A stretch of 64,000 nt of DNA, from the NCBI RefSeq assembly GCF_002093745.1, contig NZ_MTSB01000012.1:141069-205068 (forward strand), in the 5' to 3' direction. Below the pieces are notes generated by a model, which saw nothing but the letters and a program-made list of their open reading frames with translations, did no database searches and was not told the origin of the DNA. The position numbers and the translations under genes were made by a program. This document shows positions 1 through 6,449 of this stretch, one piece after another (position 1 is the first letter of the stretch; every line of letters begins with the position of its first letter). This stretch comes from Pseudomonas graminis (GTDB lineage: Bacteria > Pseudomonadota > Gammaproteobacteria > Pseudomonadales > Pseudomonadaceae).

Positions 1-2
1 TC

Positions 3-581
3 CACGGCCTCAAAGCGGCTGCGCAGACCAATCTCACTGAATTCCCGATGCTGCAGGACGTGAACAAGGGCTGGTTGCAGATCGCTCGCGAGCAGATCCC
101 GGAGCAGGTTCTCAAGGAAGGCAAGGTCGCTGGAAAGGTGACGCTGGGCGAAGGCGGCGACTATGCCAACCTCGACGCCCTGGTGCATGACACCAAACAG
201 ATGGTCGACGAGCGCGTTCGTGATGGCGGCGACCTGATCGCAATCATCGGCAGTGACCTGCTGGCCGCTGACAAAGCCAAGCTTTATGCCAAGCAAGGCG
301 ACCTGCCAACGGAGAAAGAACGCATCGAAGACGCTCAGGTTATCGCGACCTACGGCGGTCTACCGAGCTTCAGCGTGCCGTTCTTCCCGGTCAACACCGT
401 GGTGGTCACCAGCTTCGACAATCTGTCGATCTACTTCCAGGACTCCAGCTGGCGCAAGCAGACCGTTGATAACCCGAAGCGCTCCCGCGTCGAGGATTAC
501 AACAGCCGTAACGAAGGCTATGTGATCGAGCAGCTGGAAAAGTTCGCCATGACTGAAAACGTCGAATTGGTGAAAGCATGA
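3..581 (+). CDS. Phage major capsid protein, P2 gpN-like (5' partial)
   Basis: The reading frame is open from the left edge, so the N-terminal part is missing; about 192 codons remain of a family usually near 340 residues. The visible part resembles the C-terminal half of the P2 family capsid protein: a stretch reporting a displayed subunit fold (GGDLIAIIGSDLL), then GGLPSFSVPFFP and a late segment with NLSIYFQDSSWRKQ, which are typical of this family. It would form the icosahedral head shell. Its stop overlaps the ATG of the small terminase gene (ATGA), the same N-M order as in P2. Portal, large terminase and scaffold genes would be expected just upstream, outside the window. Confidence 0.85.
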   Translation, partial: HGLKAAAQTNLTEFPMLQDVNKGWLQIAREQIPEQVLKEGKVAGKVTLGEGGDYANLDALVHDTKQMVDERVRDGGDLIAIIGSDLLAADKAKLYAKQGDLPTEKERIEDAQVIATYGGLPSFSVPFFPVNTVVVTSFDNLSIYFQDSSWRKQTVDNPKRSRVEDYNSRNEGYVIEQLEKFAMTENVELVKA

Positions 582-1300
582 GCCTGGCACTGGCGCACAA
601 ACGCCGCTTGATCGCAGAAGGCCCAGCGGCTGCGGTCGCCGGTGCGCAGATGGCTTATTCGGCTGACACCGCGCTGTCCAGTCCTGCCAATGCACGCAAG
701 CATTTGAAGCTGATGGAAGACGCCTTGGCGGTTGATTTGGAGCGCATCAGCGCGATCAACAGCCGCGAGCAGCGCCAGTTGCTCAAGCGTGACGAGCTGC
801 TGCCCAAGTACCTGGATTACGTACAGCGGTACCGCGATTCGGAATTGAATTTCCAGAACTCGGTGCTGGTGTACGTCCTGATCTGGCTGTTCGACACCGA
901 GCAGTTCACCCAGGGCCTGGAGCTGGCCGACTTCGCTATGTCCCAGGGCCAGGCAATGCCTGAGCGCTTCAACCGTGACATTCCGACCTTTGTTGCAGAC
1001 GAGGTGATCGACTGGGCTGAGGCTGAGTTCAAGGCCAGGCGCAGCCCTGAACCTTACGTCTCCAACTTGCTGCCCCGCGTGGATGGCGAATGGCAGCTGT
1101 ATGAGCGCATTCCGGCTCGTTACCACAAGTTGCTGGGGATGGTCGCGCTGCATCGCAAGGACTGGCCTGTCGCTATTCACCACTTCGAACGAGCCGAACA
1201 GCTTTACGAAAGCATCGGCGTAGGGACACGCCTGTCTGACTGCCGCAAGGCGCTGGCCAAGGCGCAAGCCAAAGAAAACGCCGGCAACGGCACCGAATAA
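578..1300 (+). CDS. Phage small terminase subunit, P2 gpM-like
   Basis: A 240-residue protein matching the P2 gpM (terminase endonuclease subunit) family in length and in its conserved helical pattern, including the early HLKLMEDALAVDL segment and the tryptophan-rich middle. It recognises and helps cut phage DNA for packaging with the large ATPase subunit. The C-terminal third (KDWPVAIHHFERAEQLYESIGV) looks like a TPR-type helical hairpin. The ATG overlaps the capsid stop by 4 bases, indicating translational coupling. A gap of about 100 bases with no obvious gene separates it from the next gene. Confidence 0.85.
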   Translation: MSLALAHKRRLIAEGPAAAVAGAQMAYSADTALSSPANARKHLKLMEDALAVDLERISAINSREQRQLLKRDELLPKYLDYVQRYRDSELNFQNSVLVYVLIWLFDTEQFTQGLELADFAMSQGQAMPERFNRDIPTFVADEVIDWAEAEFKARRSPEPYVSNLLPRVDGEWQLYERIPARYHKLLGMVALHRKDWPVAIHHFERAEQLYESIGVGTRLSDCRKALAKAQAKENAGNGTE

Positions 1301-1398
1301 CCGACTACCCCCCCGGCGAGAAACTGTGGATGTGAGCCAACCATTTATGGCCCTGACCCACTGAAGCAGTTTTCCCGCCCCTATTTGAGCGGCCAGCA

Positions 1399-1860
1399 AT
1401 GAGCTTTTCCGGGAAACCCACCACCTTTGTGGAACAAGCGATCGAGAACGACGGCTTCTGGCCTGATCTCTCTGTGACCGAGTTTCAGAAGGGTTACCGC
1501 CTGCCGGCGGAGTACCTGGTAGAGATGCTGGCCGCCGATCTGAACATGGCCATGGTCGAGGTCAATACCGACCTGGCCAAGTTAAAAGCGCGCTGGCAGG
1601 GCGCTGGCGTGTCCAACGTTGAATCCGCAGACACCACCGTCCTGCCAGAGCGCACCTTTCAAGCGGCGACCTATAAGCGCGCCGTCTACAGCCGCGCCAA
1701 AGCCAGCCTGCTGACTCAGTTCGCCACGGTCAATCGCCGCGAAAGCGCCGAAAACGTGGGCAAGGAATTGCCAGAGCGGTCCGAAACCTTCCTCGCTTTC
1801 AGCCAGGCTGCTGTGCGGTCGCTGCAGGGCCGTGGCCGCATCACGGCGGCGCTGCTGTGA
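1399..1860 (+). CDS. Phage head completion protein, P2 gpL-like
   Basis: A 153-residue protein of the gpL head completion/stabilisation family. The opening MSFSGKP followed by NDGFWPDLSVTEFQKGYRLP is characteristic: a short N-terminal lead and then a helical domain. The family closes the portal vertex and joins head to tail. Order M-L is as in P2. The stop overlaps the start of the following gene by 4 bases. Confidence 0.8.
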   Translation: MSFSGKPTTFVEQAIENDGFWPDLSVTEFQKGYRLPAEYLVEMLAADLNMAMVEVNTDLAKLKARWQGAGVSNVESADTTVLPERTFQAATYKRAVYSRAKASLLTQFATVNRRESAENVGKELPERSETFLAFSQAAVRSLQGRGRITAALL

Positions 1861-2300
1861 TCAAGCTCAAGGCGTTGACCGCCTACCTGCTCGAGCGCCA
1901 ATTGGTCGCCCCTGAGCAGCTCGACAGCTGGACCGACCAGGTGCAGGTGGAGCTGATCTGGAAACCTGACACCCAAGGCATGCACATGGGTGACATGAAT
2001 TACGGCGCGACCATCTCGATCGAGCGGTTCGCGGATCACCCTGCGCGCCTGTTTGCCTTGGTAGGCAGCTGGCTGGAAACCCACGACCAGGACCGAGACG
2101 GTCTGCCGAACGTGGTGTTCGATGTGGTCATGCTCGACAACGACCTGGCCGACGTCGACATCAAGCTGCAGTTCACCGAGGCGCAGTACCTGGCCGAGGA
2201 TCCTGCCGGCGAGATCGAGGCGTTCGGCAATACCTGGTCGTTCGTGCCGTTCGAACTGTGGGTGGCTGAGAGCGGCGAGGTGACCGGTCATGGCCTTTGA
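1857..2300 (+). CDS. Phage tail completion protein, P2 gpR-like
   Basis: A 147-residue protein of the P2 gpR tail completion family, recognisable from the MIKLKALTAYLLE opening and the WVAESGE-type ending near the C terminus. It acts with gpS in finishing the tail end that binds the head. In P2 the lysis genes lie between L and R; here R follows L directly and the lysis genes are placed after the tube, an HP1-like arrangement. It overlaps gpL at its start and the gpS-like gene at its end. Confidence 0.8.
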   Translation: MIKLKALTAYLLERQLVAPEQLDSWTDQVQVELIWKPDTQGMHMGDMNYGATISIERFADHPARLFALVGSWLETHDQDRDGLPNVVFDVVMLDNDLADVDIKLQFTEAQYLAEDPAGEIEAFGNTWSFVPFELWVAESGEVTGHGL

Positions 2301-2958
2301 TCTGGACATTCGCGGCATGCTCGAAGCCCAAGACCTGCTGGCTTTGATGGAGCTTCCGACGCCCAAGCGCAGACGTCTGTTGAACAACGTGGCCAAGCGC
2401 GTGCGCAGTCTGAGTCGGCAGCGGATCCGCAACCAGCAGAACCTGAATGGAACCCCGTTTGCTGCCCGCAAGGACACGTCCAAGGGCAAGAAGAAGATGG
2501 AAACCGGCCTGGGCAAGCTGCTCGATGTCACTCGCCTGACCGGTACTGAAGCCGAACTGGGCTGGCGCAACACGCTGACCCGCTGGGTTGCCTCGCAGCA
2601 GCACAACGGCGTGTCCGAACGGCGCACCGCCGCGCAGATGCGCCAGTGGAACAAGGTTCCGCCGGGCACCGCCGCTACCGAAAAGCAGGCCAAGACCCTG
2701 CGCCGTCTGGGTTTCAAGACCCGTCAGGAAGGCAAAAAGACGCTGACTCGCCCATCCGTGGCGTGGATCCAGCAACACCTGAACTACGCCAGAGCGGGAT
2801 TGCTGATCCGCGTCCTGGACGACGAACGAGCCGAATCCACCGGTGCGCAAAGCTGGAACATCCAGCTGCCTGCGCGTCAGTTCCTCGGTGCCAGCGACAG
2901 CGAAACCAGCCAACTGGTGAACCTGGTGCTGCAACAAATCCTTAATTCACCCCGCTAA
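2290..2958 (+). CDS. Phage virion morphogenesis protein, P2 gpS-like
   Basis: A 222-residue, strongly basic protein of the gpS/virion morphogenesis family, with the early KRRRLLNNVAKRVRSLSRQRI helix and a central region rich in lysine and arginine. It is longer than P2 gpS (about 150 residues); the extra part lies between residues 60 and 170 and includes a WNKVPPG loop. Role: tail completion and head-tail joining. It overlaps the gpR-like gene by 11 bases. Confidence 0.75.
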   Translation: MAFDLDIRGMLEAQDLLALMELPTPKRRRLLNNVAKRVRSLSRQRIRNQQNLNGTPFAARKDTSKGKKKMETGLGKLLDVTRLTGTEAELGWRNTLTRWVASQQHNGVSERRTAAQMRQWNKVPPGTAATEKQAKTLRRLGFKTRQEGKKTLTRPSVAWIQQHLNYARAGLLIRVLDDERAESTGAQSWNIQLPARQFLGASDSETSQLVNLVLQQILNSPR

Positions 2959-2972
2959 CGAGGCACCGCTTT

Positions 2973-4085
2973 ATGGCACTCGGCAAAGTCAGCGTTAACA
3001 ATCTCAACCTCGGCCAGGGTGCCGTGAGCGAGATCGAACGCTATTTCCTGTTTATCGGTCCCGCTGCCAAGAACGTCGGCAAGCTGGTCCCGTTGGACAC
3101 CCAAAGTGATCTGGACGTCCAGCTGGGCGTTGCGGACAGCGACCTGAAAACCCAGATCCTGGCGGCGCGCAGCAACGGCGGCGATCGCTGGGCCTGCATC
3201 GCCGCTCCGATCGCAGGCGAAACCACCTGGCAACAGGCGCTTGAGAGCGCGACCCGCAGTTATTCCTTCGAAGCGGTGGTGATCGTCAACCCGGTAACCA
3301 CTCAGGCCGAGCTGTCAGCGATGCACGTTGCAGCCAACGACCTGAGCAACAAGCTGGGCCGCCGTGTCTTCGTGATAGCCGCCACTGCCGGCATTGCTCC
3401 GCAGTTGAGCTGGAGCGCTTACGTTGTCGAGCAGAAAGCCATCGTCGACGGCCTGGCTGCGCCTCGGGTTCTGCCGGTACCGCAGCTGCACGGCAATAAC
3501 CTGGGCGTGCTGGCCGGTCGACTGGCCAATGCCGCAGTGAGCATTGCCGACACGCCGATGCGCGTGGCTACCGGCGCGGTCCTGGGCCTGGGCGCTGAAC
3601 CCAAAGACATGGACGGCATCCCGCTGAGCACCGCGGTGCTTTCGCAGCTCGACGCAGCGCGTCTTTCTGTGCCGCAGACGTACCCGGACTATCCGGGCAC
3701 CTATTGGGGCGACGGCAACATGCTGGACACCCCTGGCAGTGACTTCCAGGTGATCGAGAACCTGCGTGTCGTCGACAAGGCAGCCCGCCGCGTGCGCGCT
3801 CTGCTGATCCGCTACGTAGGCGATCGGACCCTGAACAGCTCGGCTAACAGCATGGCGACCACTACTTCCAAGCTGATGGCCCCCCTGCGCGCGATGGCCA
3901 AGTCCACCAAATTCGCCGGCCAGGTGTTTCCAGGCGAGATCGAGCAGCCCAAGGACGGCGACATCGTGCTGACCTGGACGAGCAAAACCTCTGTCGTGGC
4001 CTACCTCAAGCTGCGCCCCCTCAACTGCCCGAAAGACCTGACCGCGAACATCGCGCTGGACCTTTCCGTTACGGATTCGGAGTAA
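2973..4085 (+). CDS. Phage tail sheath protein (DUF2586 family)
   Basis: A 370-residue protein matching the DUF2586 group of contractile tail sheath proteins found in HP1-like phages. The start MALGKVSVNNLNLGQG, the fold-like middle with RRVFVIAATAG, and the C-terminal DIVLTWTSKTSVVAYLKLRP strand set fit a sheath subunit. The protein would form the contractile outer cylinder around the tube encoded by the next gene, only 3 bases downstream. It is preceded by a short gap with an AACGAGG ribosome-binding site. The DUF assignment is from memory and not from a search. Confidence 0.75.
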   Translation: MALGKVSVNNLNLGQGAVSEIERYFLFIGPAAKNVGKLVPLDTQSDLDVQLGVADSDLKTQILAARSNGGDRWACIAAPIAGETTWQQALESATRSYSFEAVVIVNPVTTQAELSAMHVAANDLSNKLGRRVFVIAATAGIAPQLSWSAYVVEQKAIVDGLAAPRVLPVPQLHGNNLGVLAGRLANAAVSIADTPMRVATGAVLGLGAEPKDMDGIPLSTAVLSQLDAARLSVPQTYPDYPGTYWGDGNMLDTPGSDFQVIENLRVVDKAARRVRALLIRYVGDRTLNSSANSMATTTSKLMAPLRAMAKSTKFAGQVFPGEIEQPKDGDIVLTWTSKTSVVAYLKLRPLNCPKDLTANIALDLSVTDSE

Positions 4086-4088
4086 CCC

Positions 4089-4541
4089 ATGGCCGCAAAA
4101 ATTGGCGGTAAGAACTTCGACGTGAACCTGGGCGATCTGCTCGTTCACGTCGAGGCCGGCACCATCGACATCACGGATAACAGCACCGTGGCCCAGACCA
4201 AGGGCGTGCCCAACGGGCACGTCGACGGCGATGTCGCTGCAGCCGGCGAACTGGAGCTGGACACCACCAACTTCAATCTGCTCATCGAGCAGGCCAAGAC
4301 TGCCGGCAGTTTCCGCGAGCTGGAGCCGTTCGACATCGTGTTCTTCGCCAAGGCCGGCGAAGAGGAACTGCGCATCGAGGCGTTCGGCTGCAAGGTTCGC
4401 GTGTCCAGCCTGCTGAGCATCGATCCCAAAGGCGGCGCGAAGAACACCCACAAGGTGCCGTTCGACGTCACCAGTGCGGACTTCATCAAGATCAACGGCG
4501 TGCCGTACCTGGCTGCTGCTGAGATCGAGGGCCTGACGTAA
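4089..4541 (+). CDS. Phage tail tube protein (DUF2597 family)
   Basis: A 150-residue protein of the DUF2597 type that follows the sheath gene in HP1-like phages and is the likely tail tube. It is beta-rich, opening with KIGGKNFDVNLGDLLV and carrying a repeated pattern of strands with GKV/GCK turns, consistent with a tube hexamer subunit. Its TAA stop overlaps the next ATG by one base. Function is inferred from its place behind the sheath and from family membership. Confidence 0.7.
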   Translation: MAAKIGGKNFDVNLGDLLVHVEAGTIDITDNSTVAQTKGVPNGHVDGDVAAAGELELDTTNFNLLIEQAKTAGSFRELEPFDIVFFAKAGEEELRIEAFGCKVRVSSLLSIDPKGGAKNTHKVPFDVTSADFIKINGVPYLAAAEIEGLT

Positions 4542-4750
4542 TGGTCTGCCCGTTCGATCGTGCGCAGGCTCTGGAGCAGCGTCAACGCGACCAGGCCATT
4601 GCGGCCCAGTTGGCCAAGCCGCGAGCGAGCGGGCCGAGCCTCACCCATTGCCAGGACTGCGGCAAGGAGATCCCACCGGCGCGCCAGGCGTTAGGCGGCA
4701 TGACCCGCTGCGTGCCTTGCCAAACCCTGACCGAAAAAGGACTTCGCTGA
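4541..4750 (+). CDS. TraR/DksA-type zinc-finger protein
   Basis: A 69-residue protein with one C4 zinc finger, C-X2-C-X16-C-X2-C (CQDC ... CVPC), in the C-terminal half, as in the short TraR/DksA C4-type proteins found in P2-like phages. These bind the secondary channel of RNA polymerase or are of unknown role. The N-terminal half is helical and carries FDRAQALEQRQRDQ, resembling the helix that precedes the finger in TraR. It is coupled to tube (1-base overlap) and holin (1-base overlap). Confidence 0.75.
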   Translation: MVCPFDRAQALEQRQRDQAIAAQLAKPRASGPSLTHCQDCGKEIPPARQALGGMTRCVPCQTLTEKGLR

Positions 4751-4956
4751 TGAGCACAAATCAAGTTGCTCAGGACACAGCCATTGCCCTGGTAAAGGCA
4801 TCGCCCGCCATTGGCGTTGCCGCCACGGGCGCAACCGGTGCCGTCGACTGGTCGACAGTGGCCTACATGCTGACCGCGTTCTACATGGTGCTGCAGATCC
4901 TGCTGCTGATCCCCAAGTACCGCCAGATGCTGCGTGAGTGGGAGACCAAGGTATGA
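4750..4956 (+). CDS. Putative phage holin
   Basis: A 68-residue protein with a short polar N terminus, a hydrophobic segment (VAYMLTAFYMVLQILLLIP) and a short charged tail (KYRQMLREWETK), which fits a small holin. It would form the membrane lesion that triggers lysis. The start is set at the ATG that overlaps the stop of the previous gene (TGATG); a longer in-frame reading exists upstream but overlaps the zinc-finger gene. It is followed directly by the endolysin and spanin genes, which supports the lysis role. Confidence 0.75.
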   Translation: MSTNQVAQDTAIALVKASPAIGVAATGATGAVDWSTVAYMLTAFYMVLQILLLIPKYRQMLREWETKV

Positions 4957-5480
4957 GCCTGCGGGTCAAGATCACCGCCGGCATCCTGCTGCTCTGCAGC
5001 GGCACGTTGACCGCCTTCCTGGGCACCTGGGAAGGCAACGGCCAGAACGTGGTGTATGCCGACAAGCTGGCCAGTGGTTTGCCCACGGTCTGCAAGGGCA
5101 TCACCAAGCACACCAGCCCGGATCCAGTGGTGGTCGGTGAATATTGGTCGGATGCGCGCTGCGCCGAGGTGGAAGGCCTGGTCATCGCCAAGGGGCAGTT
5201 GAGCCTGGCCGACTGCCTGACCAACCAGGCGATCGGGCAGAACACGTTCGACGCCTTGAGCAGCCATGGCCACAACTTCGGCGTGCCGACGACGTGCGCG
5301 AGCCGTGCGGTGGGCCTGATCAATGCTGGCCGCATTGCCGAGGGCTGCAAAGCGTTGGCCTGGGCTTCCGACGGCACGACGCCGGTGTGGGCCTATGTGA
5401 CCGGTGCCGATGGCCGTAAGACCTTCGTTCGTGGCCTGCACAACCGCCGGCTGGCTGAAATGAGGCTGTGCCTGCAATGA
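4953..5480 (+). CDS. SAR-type phage endolysin (GH24 lysozyme)
   Basis: A 175-residue muramidase that cleaves peptidoglycan. The N terminus has two basic residues and a weakly hydrophobic glycine/serine/threonine/alanine-rich segment (about residues 7-25), the hallmark of a signal-arrest-release domain that lets the enzyme leave the membrane after holin action. Candidate catalytic residues are Glu27, Asp37 and Thr45 in the order seen in phage T4-type lysozymes, with one extra residue between Glu and Asp compared with P21 endolysin. The ATG overlaps the holin stop (ATGA), which fixes the start against an in-frame GTG 15 bases upstream. Confidence 0.85.
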   Translation: MSLRVKITAGILLLCSGTLTAFLGTWEGNGQNVVYADKLASGLPTVCKGITKHTSPDPVVVGEYWSDARCAEVEGLVIAKGQLSLADCLTNQAIGQNTFDALSSHGHNFGVPTTCASRAVGLINAGRIAEGCKALAWASDGTTPVWAYVTGADGRKTFVRGLHNRRLAEMRLCLQ

Positions 5481-5956
5481 CCATCAGCCCGCTGCGCCTT
5501 GCCCTGTTTTTGCTGGTGGTCGGTCTGCTGGCCTGGTGCGCTTTTGAGTACCAGGGCAACCAGCTCGTCGCTGCCCGCGCTGAGCTGGTCGACGCCACTG
5601 CAGAACTGCACACCGCGCGAGAGGCGACGCGTCTGGCCGGCGAACAGCTCGCAGCGCGGGACCAGCTCGATACCCACCACACCGAGGAACTGAATCGTGC
5701 CCGCGCTCAAATCAACACTCTGCAGCTTGCTGTTGCTGATGGCAGTTACCGGCTGCGCATCAAAGCTTTCTGCCCCGCAATGCCCGGTACCGCCGGCACC
5801 ACCGGCCTGGCTGATGCAGGCAGCGCCGAACTCGCAACAGACGCTCGATCGGATTATTTCACCCTCAGAGACGAGCTTGCCCTCAGCCGGCAAATGATCC
5901 TCGGCCTGCAGGACTACATCCGCCAGGTCGTGCAACGCACGCCGGCACAACCCTGA
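5477..5956 (+). CDS. Inner-membrane spanin (Rz-like)
   Basis: A 159-residue protein with one N-terminal membrane segment (ALFLLVVGLLAWCAF) and a long periplasmic coiled-coil region rich in alanine, glutamate and arginine, as expected for an i-spanin. It would bridge to the outer-membrane lipoprotein encoded inside it and fuse the two membranes at lysis. The chosen ATG overlaps the endolysin stop; a GTG 9 bases upstream is possible. The C-terminal half, where the second gene overlaps, has a less regular pattern, as usual for nested pairs. Confidence 0.8.
   Translation: MTISPLRLALFLLVVGLLAWCAFEYQGNQLVAARAELVDATAELHTAREATRLAGEQLAARDQLDTHHTEELNRARAQINTLQLAVADGSYRLRIKAFCPAMPGTAGTTGLADAGSAELATDARSDYFTLRDELALSRQMILGLQDYIRQVVQRTPAQP
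5697..5897 (+). CDS. Outer-membrane spanin lipoprotein (Rz1-like), nested in Rz
   Basis: A 66-residue GTG-started frame lying wholly inside the Rz-like gene in another frame. It has a lipoprotein signal (LLLLMAVTGC, with the lipobox cysteine at residue 20) followed by a proline-rich stretch (APQCPVPPAPP), the standard composition of Rz1. An in-frame TGA sits two codons before the GTG, so no earlier start is possible; GAGGAAC about 8 bases upstream can serve as ribosome-binding site. It would pair with Rz across the periplasm. Confidence 0.8.
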   Translation: MPALKSTLCSLLLLMAVTGCASKLSAPQCPVPPAPPAWLMQAAPNSQQTLDRIISPSETSLPSAGK

Positions 5957-5989
5957 CCCTTTGCAACTCAACCTTACGGAAACACCGAC

Positions 5990-6280
5990 ATGAGCGAAGT
6001 AAACCGCAGCATCACCCTGGAACGTGGCGACAAGGAATTCACGTTCAACCTGACACCGCAGGTGATCACCAAGTACTTCAACGCCACGACCCAGGCCAAC
6101 AAGGTCGCGCCGGCCCACAACCTGCTGATGGGCACCGTCAAGGACGAAGACAAGGCCGCACTGAAGGCGTTGCTGGAAAACCCGATCACCACCATGACTC
6201 TGGCCGGTGCGTTGCTTGAAGAGTATTCGCCGGACGTTGAAGTGATCGTAAAAAAGCCCTCGAACATGCCGAAGGCCTGA
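5990..6280 (+). CDS. Phage tail assembly chaperone, short form
   Basis: A 96-residue protein between the lysis genes and the tape measure gene, where contractile and flexible-tail phages encode a tail assembly chaperone (P2 gpE, lambda gpG). The N-terminal part (ITLERGDKEFTFNLTPQVITKYFN) resembles the putative phage tail assembly chaperone families. The frame carries A AAA AAG in the correct phase near its end (6250-6256), so a fraction of ribosomes should shift by -1 and make a longer protein. It would coat the tape measure protein during tube assembly. Confidence 0.75.
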   Translation: MSEVNRSITLERGDKEFTFNLTPQVITKYFNATTQANKVAPAHNLLMGTVKDEDKAALKALLENPITTMTLAGALLEEYSPDVEVIVKKPSNMPKA

Positions 6281-6444
6281 CCCAGGACGGGCTGGGCCAG
6301 TTGCTGGCCCTGACCCAACGTTGGCTACCTGGTGCTGAGCCCACCATTGAAAGCATGGGCACCGCCAAGTGGCTTGAAGACGAACACTGGAGGCGCATGG
6401 AAATTGCCGTCGCCAACGGCATTTCCACTGCCTTTAACGGATAA
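6256..6444 (+). CDS. -1 frameshift extension of tail assembly chaperone
   Basis: After a -1 slip on A AAA AAG at 6250-6256, translation continues from GCC CTC GAA at 6256 through 62 further codons to TAA at 6442-6444. The fused product would be 151 residues. The extension is helical and ends with a WLEDEHWRRMEIAVANG-type segment, typical of the gpGT/gpE' second half. It has no start of its own with a good ribosome-binding site and stops 5 bases before the tape measure ATG, so it makes sense only as a frameshift product. Seen: slip site, phase and open frame. Inferred: actual shifting. Confidence 0.75.
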   Translation, partial: ALEHAEGLTQDGLGQLLALTQRWLPGAEPTIESMGTAKWLEDEHWRRMEIAVANGISTAFNG

Positions 6445-6449
6445 CCCTG

